Positions 12,600 to 23,324 are shown, numbered from the stretch's first letter. The stretch: 64,000 bases of DNA from Ctenosaura bakeri (GCA_948474755.1 CAOLHI010000059.1:806001-870000), one strand, 5' to 3'. Made by a program: numbers and translations. The notes: a model not told the origin generated them from the sequence alone.

Positions 12600-12872
12600 G
12601 TCCCCTCACTCTGCTGTGTTTTAGGTTTCAATCAAAAACATACACGTTCCCAGACTTTCTGGGAACAAGCTAGCATTATTCATATTTTCCTTTTGTATTG
12701 CTACTGTTAATATTGTTTACATTATATTTGTGGTTTTAGGTATGAATAATTTGTTGTTTTAGGTTTGTAATTGTAAGATATTGGTAATTTGTGGTTGCAT
12801 TTGTGTTTTTTTAGACTGTTAACAACTTTCTGTGCCTATGAGGATCAGTGGGGTATAAATAATATAAACAGT
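12600..12872 (+). mobile_element. L2-like LINE 3' tail
   Basis: A T/G-rich tail ends in CTGTGCCTATGAGGATCAGTGGGGTATAAATAATA, corresponding to the L2-type terminal motif (CCGCCCTG...GGGCGGTATAAATAA). Similar tails occur at 21.2, 39.7 and 48.4 kb on this strand and on the other strand at 41.7, 48.6 and 59.3 kb. Confidence 0.55.
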
Positions 12873-13368
12873 CAAATCTTCCTCCTTTTGTTGTTTCGTC
12901 TCAGAAGTATATTCCCAAACTTTTCCAAATGGTTCCTTTCTGTAAGTAAGTGGTTCTTGACCTGGGGTCCATTGAGCCCTCATAGGGGTCTACAAAGCCC
13001 TGTTGCTGGGCACCTACAGCAGCAGCAGCAACAGGGATGTGATGAGGGGTGTGGGTGCCTAAACTGCTCCCTCATTTGCAAATGTGGGAACAGTTTGGGC
13101 ATGTGTGCATGTGTGACGCTATGTCCCTTTCATCAGGGACACAATAGCAGGGGGTGTGAGTGTCTAGGGACATGGTAGCAGGTGTGTTCACACATCCAAA
13201 CTGCTCCCTCATTTGCAAACAAAAGAGCAGTTTGAGCACGTGCATCTCCCTGCTGCCATGTCCTTGAGGATCATGTGCCCAACTGCTGTCTTGTTTGCTA
13301 TCAAGGGAGTGGTTCCCCACCACCACATCCCTGACAAAAGGGACACAGTAGGAGGTATATGTACACCC

Positions 13369-13577
13369 AAGCTATGATTCTGGAGAGGAGGGTTTGAATC
13401 CCCACTCAGCCATGGAAATCCACTGGGTGACCTCAGGCAAGTTACATTCTCTTAGCCTCAGGGAAAGGCAAAGGCAACAAATCTTGCCAAGAAAACCACC
13501 ATTATAGGCTTGCCTTAGGGTCATCATAAGTCAGTTTTCAAAGAGAAGAGTCATAGTAGCTAGAAATAACAACAAAG
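13369..13577 (+). mobile_element. tRNA-derived squamate SINE (MIR/CORE-like), 5'-truncated
   Basis: Starts in the middle of the tRNA-like head (TATGATTCTGGAG ... GTTTGAATCCCCACTCAGCC, the B-box region), followed by ACTGGGTGACCTCAGGCAAG, AATCTTGCCAAGAAAACCAC and TTAGGGTCATCATAAGTCAG. The same element recurs at 20.3, 26.9, 38.7, 44.8 and 46.1 kb. Confidence 0.85.
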
Positions 13578-13593
13578 TACCACTGACAGGAAC

Positions 13594-13752
13594 ACTGAGT
13601 TATGGCAACCATAAGGTGAACTTATCACAAGGGATTTTTTTGGCAATATTTACTTAGAGGAGTTTGCCTTTGCCTTCCTCTGAGGCTGACAGAATGTGAC
13701 TTGCCCAAGGTTACCCAGTGTCTGAGCAGGGATTTGCATCCTAGTTTCCAGA
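13594..13752 (-). mobile_element. tRNA-derived squamate SINE, partial
   Basis: Reverse complement of the same SINE: ATGGCAACCATAAGGTGAAC, TTTGCCTTCCTCTGAGGCTG, GACTTGCCCAAGGTTACCCA, ending in the B-box region. It sits head-to-head after the copy at 13369, both inside a hAT-like element. Confidence 0.8.
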
Positions 13753-13943
13753 AGCCATAAATAAATAAATTTAAACATTTAAATCTTGTATTAAGTCTTG
13801 GGAGTCCCTGGCAACAAATTATATTTACAGGAGGTCCCTGATACAGAAAAGATTAAGAACCACCAAAAGTGATATCCCACCCTTGAGGACCAACATATGC
13901 ACTATGAAAGCATGATACACATAATGTGTGTGTATCTGCGCAC

Positions 13944-14151
13944 ACGTGCCTTCAGATTATCTGTCAATTTAGAGCAACTCCAATGAGTTTTTCAAAGGGT
14001 TTTCTTAGTCAAGGAACACTTAAAGGCATGTTTGCCAGTTTTTTCTCTGAAATATAGCCTACAGCACCTAATATTCATTGGCAATGTCCACGCTCCCCCA
14101 CCAAGTAGCTTCCAAGATCTGACAGGATCTTGTGACTTTAGGGTATTTAAG
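13944..14151 (-). mobile_element. 5S-rRNA-derived SINE
   Basis: GTGCCTTCAGATTATCTGTC, AGGGTTTTCTTAGTCAAGGA, TGAAATATAGCCTACAGCAC, then the degraded reverse-complement 5S head (CCAAGTAGCTTCCAAGATCT, GACTTTAGGGTATTTAAG). Part of the 5S head is deleted compared with the copy at 34 kb. Confidence 0.8.
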
Positions 14152-15449
14152 GTTCCCTATGATACACATAATACACAGGCAAAAAATACTTCCTTACTGT
14201 GATCTCTTCTAGTTTGATTGCTGACATCCAATGGTCCAGTAAATACATTGCAATGTAGGGACCTGCATGCTCACGTCTAGAGCCACACAGAAAGTGATGT
14301 GTAAAGGGTGGGGATTTGCATGCTTTAAACTTATATAACATACATGTGATAACTCCTCCCTTGTCCAAAATGTTATGAGAATATTACAGAAATTGATGAT
14401 ACGCAGTAGGTACAATGTTACATTTCTCCCATACTTAGAAACTTGCTGTGTTTACTCATAGAGGAATTGGCCTTGTGATTAGTATGGCTTTAGAGGTTTA
14501 ATCAAAGTTGTGCTAGCTGTGATATAGCCAGATGTTTCTCTGATTGTCCAAATGGGGTCAGGTTTTTGTTTGTTTATATTCAGGTTCATACACAACGTTT
14601 ACAAGCATTAAGGAAGCTTGTACCCATAGAACGTTCATGCTTCTGTTCTTATAGGAATTTTAAGAAATGTGTATGTTTATTTGTATGACACATGAAGCTA
14701 CAACTTACAGAGGCATTCTATCATGCACATGCACTACGAAATAAACAGGTATGCATGTCTGCAGATTTATTTTCTCATTTGTTTACCACCTTCCATCTTG
14801 ACCTTTTTGAGGCAGAGTTGTGTGTACATATGTGTGTTAAACCTATAATTACATGCTAAGAAGAATGATGGCATTAATGCATTTATCTAACTTGTGGAAA
14901 GAGTAGAGAAGCATTTGGCAAATGCATTTTGAAGCACCCACGTTGGGCAACACATTCCAGGTAGCATAGCTCCAAAAAGGATCACATCTAATCCCACTAC
15001 CTTTCTGTGTAAATCCAGGATAGTGGCCATTCTTAGGAAAAAGGAACTCCATGAGAAATGAACGTGCTGAGCTAATGACCGTAGCAGAAGATCCTGTGTC
15101 AGAGAAATTACCCACTCTTCTGGGAACCTGACATTGTAAAGTCCAGTCATTATTTTTTGAATAGAAATATAGCATAACTGGGGGAACTATCTGACTGATC
15201 ATATTTCTTTTTGAAATACAGAGCCTCTGGTAGCCATAAAAACTGTCTCAAACAGCTCAGGAACAATTCCCCTAATCCCCAGTCTTCCCTGATCTAATTT
15301 AATGAAACAATAAAATAAAATAAAAATCATCCTCTGCATGGCACATCTCAAAATGCAGCCGGGCAATCTTGCTTGCAGCCAAGAAGGCATTTGTTAGCTG
15401 CTTTGTGTTAACCGCATAGTATTTTACATGGTATTGGTTATTGTCACTC

Positions 15450-15512
15450 AGATTACAACCAAGTGTCTGCTCATCTGGGAGTAAGTCTGTGGGACTCGTT
15501 TCCAAGTAGACA
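15450..15512 (+). repeat. Dispersed repeat with CTCATCTGGGAGTAAG core
   Basis: Second copy of the short repeat at 9331, same orientation: TCATCTGGGAGTAAGTCTGT followed by a diverged arm. Confidence 0.4.
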
Positions 15513-15747
15513 TGGAGGATTTGCACTGTTAGTGTGCTTCTAATCATATCTTGTTTGTTCATTTCTTATCTTAAGACTTAAGTCCTTCAGAATGTGTTTT
15601 TTCTTCTCTGTCTACTACCCCAAGCATGCTAGGCTAGTCTAGAAAACAAAGTACAGGTAGAATCAGTGGTGACTGGAAGACATAGAAAATATGTACTGAA
15701 AGGTAACACTTGGATATGCATTAAGCCCTTTTTGGAATAAAGTAGCA

Positions 15748-15944
15748 GCCCTCTTACACTAACACAAGCACTGTGATTCCACTGTTAAGTGCCATGGCTA
15801 CGTCCTATGGAATCCTGGAGTTTGTAGTTTGGTGAGGCACCAGAGGTCTCTAACTGAGAATTCTAAATAAATCCAGTACTCTATAGGATGATACCATGGC
15901 AGTTAAAGCTAAAGCTCTATAACTGTGTAGTATGGAAGGGCCCC
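15748..15944. mobile_element. Palindromic MITE, hAT-like
   Basis: Left arm GCCCTCTTACACTAACACAA, TGATTCCACTGTTAAGTGCC ATGGC; right arm GATACCATGGCAGTTAAAGC, TAACTGTGTAGTATGGAAGGGC. The arms are inverted copies, with GGAATCCTGGAGTTTGTAGT near the centre. Related to the elements at 19221 and 47242. Confidence 0.7.
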
Positions 15945-16014
15945 AGTTTCCACTTAAAACAGTGATAACTTATTTTCCTGAATAAACTTGCATTGGATTA
16001 TGCTGTGAGACCCT

Positions 16015-16019
<5 letters not shown>

Positions 16020-16112
<93 letters not shown>
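16020..16112 (+). repeat. (CT)n-(CA)n compound microsatellite
   Basis: About 28 CT units run directly into about 18 CA units. It creates spurious Ser-Leu and Thr-His frames. Such tracts are highly length-variable. Confidence 0.98.
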
Positions 16113-16113
<1 letters not shown>

Positions 16114-16513
16114 TTATTCATTATTTTCCCTCTCAGTTTTGGCTAATGAAGTGGGGAAATGCCCTTGGAAGACTGAAGTCATAGGTTTATCCCAGAACAC
16201 ATCATTTTCATGTGGCACATTTATTTACTTTGCAGTGAAGTTGGGACACAGGGAATAGCAAAGCCTAAGTTTCTTATCTCTTTCACAAGTTGGATGCAGT
16301 TATAGCTCTCTGGGAGCAGATAATAAGGATTTCTCCCCAGAGATTTGAAGGATGCAAGCAGAAGCATCACTGCTCCCTCTGTTCACACTCATCGGTAATA
16401 AACAGGTTTTGTAGGGAGTTGTTTTGATGTCACTTGAAACTCTGATTGATTTGAGATAGCAATGGAAAGAAAGAAATTAGTTTGTACATCATGGGACATA
16501 TAACCTATATCAG

Positions 16514-16620
16514 TGCTGCTCAAAGCGGTGGTTTGTGGACAGGTTCTGGTCCATCAGCCATCAGCTGCTTGTCCATGAAGAGTTTCCAGGAAAGAAAGAA
16601 ACAAGTGTAGTCAATGTGCA
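16514..16620 (+). mobile_element. hAT left-end fragment
   Basis: CAGTGCTGCTCAAAGCGGTG then GTTTGTGGACAGGTTCTGGT and CCATCAGCTGCTTGTCCATG: the familiar 'CAGTGTTTCTCAAA...GTCCGTGGACC' hAT left end. No right end found. Confidence 0.5.
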
Positions 16621-17584
16621 CAAATATAATGCTTGGCCCTGGTACATCCTGCCTGCCCCTCCCCCCATCAGATGCACTCTGATTTTGGCCTGCATCTTAC
16701 CATTCTCTGCTGCTGCTGTTGCTGCTGTTGTTTTTAGAAGTATACATACCTGGACAATCCATATTTACCCTTTTCTTCTCAGTTCCTCATATTATCACTA
16801 TATCTATAAGTGAGAAAATAAGAGGAAAGAAGAAGACCATTCACACATACACAGATCATATATTTTTAGGATAAACGTCATAAAACTTTGCTCGTGGCTC
16901 AAAACTGAAATATTACTGGTTTTCAAATCTACTATGGTCCAAATGGCCTCTGGGTTGCTTCTAGCTCCAAAAAATTTCCAAAGACTTATCCTCAAGTTTA
17001 ACTGAAAATTACTAGAGTCTCCAGTTTTGATAGCCTGTTGTTAACATATCTATTTATCATTGCCATGGTAAGCTGCAGATGGAAAAGGACATCTGAACAT
17101 CTCATTCAACAGCATGTACTAGCACAGACCCTTTAAAACTGGAACTGTCCACCTTATTTTCTATGAAGTTGGGCAAGTTCTGCATTTAAACATGCAGATC
17201 TGGCATTGTTTTGTCTGATTAGGTTCTGAGTGGGGCATGATTTAAGTATTTAGAAGGTTGGTACAAAAACAGTGGAGATCTATAATTATTATTCTTTGGA
17301 CACAAGATTTTAAACTTCAGGAATATAGTTCAAAACAAAGTATTGATAATGTTTACCATAATTATTTAGCAACAAAAGCCTTTAGCTAGGGATTATATTG
17401 GAAATATTGCAAGGTAACACAGATATAGAATTGATTGTTAAAGTGAATGAAGGAACTGCAGAAATTAGTGGACAAGCAGTATAACAGAATGACATAACAA
17501 TCTTCTGGCCATGAGCCAGATGTGAATATGAGTAGTGGAAGATGTAACCTGTTTGCACATGGCCAAATAAAGAAGTGCTGAAAG

Positions 17585-17815
17585 ATGGTCTCTGTTCTAT
17601 TTGTATATGTAATGCACAGTCATCAACCAGATACATACCCACATAATAATAGCATCAGCTGGTCCACATTTTACAAGCTTTTCTGCGAGAATATAATAGG
17701 AGACATTGCCAAAAGCCCTACTGAAATCATGGTACTTTACATCCACAGCATTCCCCCAATCTACTAAGATTGTAACTAACAAACAAAATAAAGTGAAATT
17801 AGTCTCGTGTGACTT
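17585..17815 (-). mobile_element. CR1-like LINE fragment, reverse transcriptase core
   Basis: The minus-strand frame 17782-17597 contains NAVDVKYHDFSRAFGNVSYY followed by ILAEKLVKCG. This corresponds to the CR1 RT segment 'VDV-Y-DFSKAFDTV-H-ILLEKL'. The aspartate of the first catalytic motif is followed by FSRAFG, so the motif is partly eroded. Same superfamily as the 3450-4353 copy but a different part of the element. Confidence 0.75.
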
Positions 17816-18106
17816 GTTTTTAAAAAAATATATACCGGCTTTTACTAATCACAGTATTATTTCTAAGTGCTAATAGATCAATTGTTTGATGATGTAGAAC
17901 CTTTTCTGTTAATAAGCTTACTGGCTTGTAGGTAATAGATTTGTATGTAACCTTTTAACATGCCAGATGTACATATTAGGTAATATTCTAATGATACTTG
18001 AAATCACTTGGTGATACACATGCTCATGAAGGATGAGAGAAGCATATGAACATGTCTTATACAGATATGCCTCAGTGAACAACACAGGTATGTTCCTGAG
18101 CTTTAC

Positions 18107-18305
18107 TACTTTAACAGAAACTTTGATATGAGAGGTAGAAATAAAATGGAAAGAATAGGATAGTTTCCTACACCACAAATAAGAAGGGGAGTTCAACATC
18201 TTTCAACAAACTTTTTACTCAAAACTAGCATTATACATATATGAAATGAAATAACTAGACCTAGTAAGCCTTGCATAAGTAAACAAAACATTTTGAATGT
18301 TCCAG
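18107..18305 (+). repeat. Unclassified interspersed repeat, copy 1 (short)
   Basis: TTTAACAGAAACTTTGATAT, GTAGAAATAAAATGGAAAGA, then TTCAACATCTTTCAACAAAC, TTTTTACTCAAAACTAGCAT and CTAGTAAGCCTTGCATAAGT. Clearly homologous in order and orientation to 40313 onward and 49056 onward. No coding potential recognised. Confidence 0.7.
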
Positions 18306-19220
18306 TAACATGGCCCATTGGATCACTTTGTCCATGGCAATGTGATAAAGTAGTATTTAATCCCTGAAGAGTATCTCTGTAATACTGTTTTCCAGCATCC
18401 AGCTGGCCAGAGACTTTTAATGTGCAGTATTTATCTAATATGAAATAAGAATATAGGTCATAATCAAAGACTTTCCTGAAATAATGTGTCATTCATTTAA
18501 AGATTTCACCTAGTAATTAGACCTATTTGAACAACCTGATACCGTGGATAAACTTAGTTGTGTGTTACTGGCCTCAAATCTTGCCAGATTTTTTCTTCCA
18601 TGTCTTTAAACACAACAGCACATAAGCAAACATGAACTGTTCTCAGCAGACCTGAACCATCTTCATATTTGATATTTCTTAGCCCTTTGTTGGCATTATG
18701 TTTTCACCCACTAGGTTAAATGCCCATCCGGTAGGCATAGCAGCATGCAATAGGCCATGAGGAAAAGTCTCTGAGATGCATGAAAACTGGATTTGCTTCT
18801 CCCGTTATTAAGGCATTTCACATAAGAAGTGGGCCAAAGTAGAGCAAACTGTCTCAGTAGTAGATTGTTTTCTAATATCATTCTTGTATAGCTGTGTTAA
18901 ATTTTGAGTATTGCTTACAAAGAAACACAGGAACAAAATGCTCCCACTGTGAATCAGAACAGGAAGTTAAGAAATTTTGCTAATGGCGCTTTAATAGTCA
19001 AGCTGGGTTTAAGAATGGAATATTGTAAAATATGGTCCTCATAATAATAGCGTTCTGCCATTTTCTTTTCAAGCTGAGTCTGTTCAATGGGGAATTTATC
19101 TCACCAAAAAAAAAAAAGAAAAGAAAAAGAAAAGGAGAGGATCTTCTGCTGCTGAAGTACCAGGGTTTTGGGGACTAGGAAAGTAAACTATTATCAGTGT
19201 GTTTTGAACTTTCGTTACAT

Positions 19221-19335
19221 TGGCCATTTCTGCACTACACTCTTATAGCAAGATTCCACTTTGTAAACCCCAAGATTCCATAGGATGTTGAAAGTGGAAT
19301 CATCACACTATAAGAGTATAGTGCGGAAATGGCCA
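19221..19335. mobile_element. Compact palindromic MITE (hAT-like)
   Basis: 115 bases with inverted ends of about 28 bases: left TGGCCATTTCTGCACTACAC and right GTATAGTGCGGAAATGGCCA differ at few positions, followed by TCTTATAG / CTATAAGA. Inside, ATTCCACT pairs with AGTGGAAT. It would fold into an almost complete hairpin. Ends are shared with 42192-42688. Confidence 0.85.
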
Positions 19336-19964
19336 TTAGTATAAAACCGTAACACATGTGAAAGATAAATTCAAGAAAGTAATTATTGAAAGGAATTTTT
19401 TTTTTGAATGAATGAATGAATGTTTTTATGTGGAAATGTTCATTTTACACCTCCTGAAACTGCCAACACAGGAGTGGATCTTGTCTTGAATATTGATGCA
19501 TTTACTCATTAGGATAAGTGCTAGAAAGAATATGCACAGAATGATGGGAACACTGCAAAATTGTGCACAACTAAAAAGGCAATCAGACAGAATCAGGAAA
19601 TGAATGCATGTATATGTAATAAATATTTGAAGGCTATAATAATTCTGTCAAACTATCAATAGTCCATAGAAAAAATACTCCACACAATTTAATAGCAATA
19701 GGTGTGAAGGCCCATTCAGCTTGAATGTGTGAGTAGAGAAAGGCTGATGGCTATATATTTTAACGACTCTTAAATAAAACAAGTGCCACGTGTGTTTTGA
19801 TTTTGCCTTGTTCAGTGGCCAAAATTAAAGTACTTACAATTAAATACTTACAATTAAAGTTCTTCCCACCAGGCTAAGCCAAGCACCTCAGTGTAAAATT
19901 CCTCACCAAATAAAAGTAAACATACCTCTTGCTTCCGTAGCTCAGCTAGAGCTTCAGCTCAAAA

Positions 19965-20790
19965 ACTCAACTGGAGCCTCAAGTAAAAAGGCATAGATTT
20001 CTTTTTTTTTAAAATAAAGAAAGAAAAGAAAGCACAAGTTTTCATCAATGAAAAATTCATATATTCAAATACTTGCATTTCTGGAAAAGGTTCACCAATA
20101 GATATACTATATCTTTCTAATCAGCAGAAAAAGAAGTACCAAATTTCTAGAGTTGGCTTACCAGACTCTAAAGAGGATGCAGATACGTAGCTTTAGAACT
20201 CGGGCATCAGTTGTAGTAGTGGTGCAATATGTCAGGTATTGAGCTGGAATATAATCACTGGGAAAAAGGGCTTCAGCTCAGGAAATTATGAGAATATATG
20301 TAGTTTTTACTATTGTTGTGTGCCTTCAAGTCATTTTGGATCTATGGTGATCCTCAGGGATTTCTATCATGGAGTTTTCTTGGCAAGATTTGTTCCAAGG
20401 GAGTATCTCATTGTCTTCCTCTAAGCTTGAAAATGTGACTTGCCCAGCGTCACTCAGTGGGTTTTCATGGCTGAGTGATGATTCAAACCCTATTCTCCCA
20501 GATATCTAATCCAACACTGAAACCACTATAACATGATGGCTGATTTTTAGCATCTTCTGGTAAAATAAATAGAAATGTATTTAGGACTAATTATTGATTG
20601 GTTCAATTATGTTTTTCCTGTCCATATTGACCCTCATATAACTCATATCAATATATATAAAAGTGTACAGAAATGTACTTTTCCAGAAATGCATGCATTT
20701 CAATATATGAATTTTTCATTGATGAAAACTTGTGCTTTTTTTAAAAAAAGAAAGAAATATATGCCTTTTTACTTGAGGCTTCAGTTGAGT
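19965..20790. repeat. Long inverted repeat around a SINE-bearing spacer
   Basis: Left arm 19965-20089 and right arm 20678-20790 are reverse complements along nearly their whole length. Shared landmarks are GCCTCAAGTAAAAAGGCATA, CACAAGTTTTCATCAATGAA, AAATTCATATATT and GCATTTCTGGAAAAG. The left arm has extra A/T in its central run. The spacer of about 590 bases holds the minus-strand SINE at 20308-20543. It may be a large MITE that took in a SINE or an inverted duplication. Confidence 0.85.
20308..20543 (-). mobile_element. tRNA-derived squamate SINE
   Basis: Reverse complement: ATTGTTGTGTGCCTTCAAGT, TTCTTGGCAAGATTTGTTCC, GACTTGCCCAGCGTCACTCA, ending at the tRNA-like 5' end with AAACCACTATAACATGATGG. 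Nearly full length; lies in the spacer of the inverted repeat. Confidence 0.85.
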
Positions 20791-20814
20791 GTACTTTTCT
20801 TCTTTTCATATTCT

Positions 20815-20860
20815 GTGATGAAATACCTATTTCCCATGTGATGAAATACCTATTTCCCAT
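20815..20860 (+). repeat. Perfect 23-bp tandem duplication
   Basis: GTGATGAAATACCTATTTCC CAT occurs twice head to tail without a mismatch. Lies just outside the right arm of the inverted repeat. Perfect identity suggests a recent event. Confidence 0.95.
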
Positions 20861-21163
20861 GCTCATTGCTTTACAGAATACTGTTGAACTGTATTGCACA
20901 TTCCTAATGCCTGATATTTTAGTCACAGCTACTTTTAACTACCTCTCCTCCATAAATCCCAATGCACTTGTAAGTTATTTTGACAATGAAATAAACACTA
21001 ACTAGTAAGTCTGTAACAATAACTGTGAGCCACAATTTCAAAAAGTAGAATTTCCCAAATATTAACTGCAAGGCTATAAGCTGTTATAATTTCCTAGGTT
21101 AGGAGGAAGTCCAGAAGATATTTCTTCAGTGGTACTGTTCAGTGGTGGGTGGGGAGGATGGGG

Positions 21164-21266
21164 TACATTTTAATGTTTTAATGTATTTATATATTCCTGT
21201 AATGCCGCCTCGATCCACTGGGAGAGGCGGGATAATAATAATAATAATAATTATTATTATTATTAT

Positions 21267-21301
<35 letters not shown>

Positions 21302-21305
21302 GTAC
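21164..21305 (+). repeat. L2/SINE-type 3' tail running into a triplet microsatellite
   Basis: GCCGCCTCGATCCACTGGGA GAGGCGGGAT is the terminal stem motif of squamate L2-type LINEs and their partner SINEs. It is followed by (AAT)n, (TTA)n and (CTA)n tracts from about 21232 to 21302. The same motif ends the SINE at 41317-41555. Confidence 0.75.
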
Positions 21306-21396
21306 TGTAGGTGATTACTTGTACTTCTGGTCTCTTGGAGATTCATAATTAGCATCTTCAGTGCTAGTCTTAATGAGATAATTTTGCCATTTATCC

Positions 21397-21480
21397 AGGA
21401 CAATCCTCTGTACGTTTATTTGGATATAAGTCCCACTGAATAGATCTTACTTTCAAATAAATGTGTTAGGGTTGGAGCTA
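21397..21480 (+). repeat. Dispersed short palindromic repeat
   Basis: GACAATCCTCTGTACGTTTA then TTGGATATAAGTCCCACTGA and ATCTTACTTTCAAATAAATG. The two arms are roughly complementary, as in the family at 9331 and 15450. Confidence 0.4.
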
Positions 21481-22899
21481 TAACTTTGCATAGTAATATA
21501 AATCAAGGGCTATTTGTATAGTCTATAATCTTTGTGATATGCTCCAAAATAATTAATAAATTATTTCAGTGGCTGCCATAAAATTATGAGAGTGGCAGCA
21601 AGTAGAGATTTGCTAACATTTATTTTGCCCAAGATTAGAAGTATTAGGTATATGGTAGTATAGAGGTGTGGGGAACATGAGGGGAGCTCAGCTTTGGGAT
21701 TTTTCCAGATCAAGAGTGATGGATGTCATCTTCCAGAGTACTAGCTGAGTATTCCCGTTGCTCCAGAAAGTGAACAAGATGATAACAGGGCTTTCATATA
21801 TTGCTAACATTATGGAAGATATCAAAGAATTAGAAGGATAATGTGGCACATGTTGGAGACCTCTTTCCTTTTCTTTGATAGGATTCCTACTTCATGCTGA
21901 CAGTTGAAATGGCAATATTGTCATCCCTTGCAAGGTTGAGTGCATTTTAATTAAAAAACTAAAGTGTGCATTTCAGCTAGACAAGACCTTTTGTTAAAAC
22001 TTAGTGGTATGCTTTCACTTTCTCTTCTCTCAGGGCCAAGTTTCCCTGAATTCAGTCCTGCTTCAGTGGTACAGCAGCCTCTAGAGACAGAACTGTAGCT
22101 CTAACTATGGAATGAAATGGAATGTCACTCCAGATGTGTTCTTTGTACCATTCTGCTGCTAAACTTGGTGCTGGCTCTGATATTTAGCTATCTGGAATAT
22201 CTGGAAGTCTGATTTACCAGTAAAGTCTCTGATCAACCAAGTATTGCAGTGTGGAGGCTAGAGTGGCACCTTCTTGTCTGAGTTCCCAGCTGAAATTCCA
22301 CATGGTGGTATTTCGGAAGTATTGAAACAATAAAGAGTCAAGTCCTCAGTGAAATGAGACTGTTATTTTTAATACCCCCAGTTGTCATTGACTTCTGACT
22401 ATCCAGCTGGTACCTCGGTTAATTCACTAGATAATGGAGAAATGTTCTCTCCCTCTCTTTCTTCTCCACTGTCCTCAATCAGCCCGCATCCTTGCCTTTA
22501 CGCAAGATAATATATAATATCGTCTCAGTACCAAGCTACTCCCCTGTTTATTCACACATTGCCTTGTTTACCTTGGCTCTTCATGACATTCTCCCTACTT
22601 TCCTTTTGGAAGATTCCATTCCTGAAAGAGGGATGAGCTCTTTTGTTTGAAAAGGGAGGGGGAGGGAAGCAGGGCTTTTAAAAACACCCTATATATTAAT
22701 CTCCTCTATTGTTTACCCTTCTAAAATGTATGCAGCACATGCTGTCAAAATAAAGAGCACATGCAGGGACATGGTATATGCAAATCTATTTGCATTTCAA
22801 ATCAGCTGAGTCAACACAATGTAATGGTCCTGCCTGGAGGTCCTTGGGGATCCACGGTAGCTGACAATGTGTGCTTAAAGGGAGGGTCTTAATTTTTTC

Positions 22900-23324
22900 C
22901 TTTTTTTCTGTCCTCCCCCCTCCATCCCGAAGCCACTTGGAATAGCCAACAGACCTTGTAAAGGCACTTACTTGCCTGGCACCTAGACTCAATGCTGCTG
23001 GCTGTCACAGAATCTGACACAATAGCCGGCACCTTTATTTGGTTTAAATCCATTTTAATTCAAGTGAAAGGGAAGGAAAGACAACCGGGGAGGGGGGAGC
23101 TGGGGGGCGGGAGGTGGGAAAGGAACCTGGCAGCAGTTCAGAGCAGAGAAGCTGCCGACAAAAGTGTCTCTTGGCTGTTGCTGCCCCTGATGCAAGCAGC
23201 TGTTTTCATCTGCACTGCAGTATTGCAGCTTTTACATCCGATCTCACCGGGCTTCTTGCTGGTGGAATTAACAGGGGAAGCTGGCCTGGCTTGCTGCTAG
23301 CTCCCGCACCAGGGCACACTGAGG
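22900..23324 (+). promoter_or_regulatory. TACC2: TACC2 short-isoform promoter and 5'UTR region (inferred)
   Basis: This block directly precedes the alternative start codon and is clearly richer in G and C than the flanking intron. It contains a GC box (GGGGCGGGA at 23104-23112) inside a run of four G-tracts (23087-23111). An ATG at 22992 opens a 102-codon upstream frame, in the same frame as the main start but stopped at 23298-23300, 24 bases before it. The transcription start cannot be read from sequence. If it lies downstream of 22992 this upstream frame is not in the mRNA. No convincing TATA box lies close by. Confidence 0.55.

Larger units (their letters stand above)
12948..13865. mobile_element. 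hAT (Charlie/SPIN-type ends) non-autonomous element carrying two SINEs
   Basis: Left end AAGTGGTTCTTGACCTGGGG and right end GATTAAGAACCACCA form the inverted repeat typical of hAT elements (consensus CAGTGGTTCTCAACC). Internally, ACTGCTCCCTCATTTGCAAA occurs twice about 135 bases apart (13061 and 13201 region), so part is tandemly duplicated. Two SINEs in opposite orientation lie inside (13369-13577 and 13594-13752). No transposase frame survives, and no exact 8-bp target duplication was found. Confidence 0.65.
7280..22899 (+). other. TACC2: TACC2 intron, segment before the alternative promoter
   Basis: First third of the 46-kb long-isoform intron. No further exon recognised. It holds LINE, SINE and MITE remnants listed separately plus unique A/T-rich DNA. 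For short transcripts this is 5' flanking sequence. At 22.69 kb an A/T-rich CTATATATTA is the only TATA-like sequence near the alternative first exon; its use is unproven. Confidence 0.75.

Noticed and set aside
15993..16184. 63-codon frame with Ser-Leu and Thr-His runs
   Set aside because: Translation of the CT/CA microsatellite.
22685..22700. TATA-like CTATATATTA as promoter of the short isoform
   Set aside because: It lies more than 600 bases before the start codon in A/T-rich DNA; nothing links it to a transcription start. Kept only as a remark.
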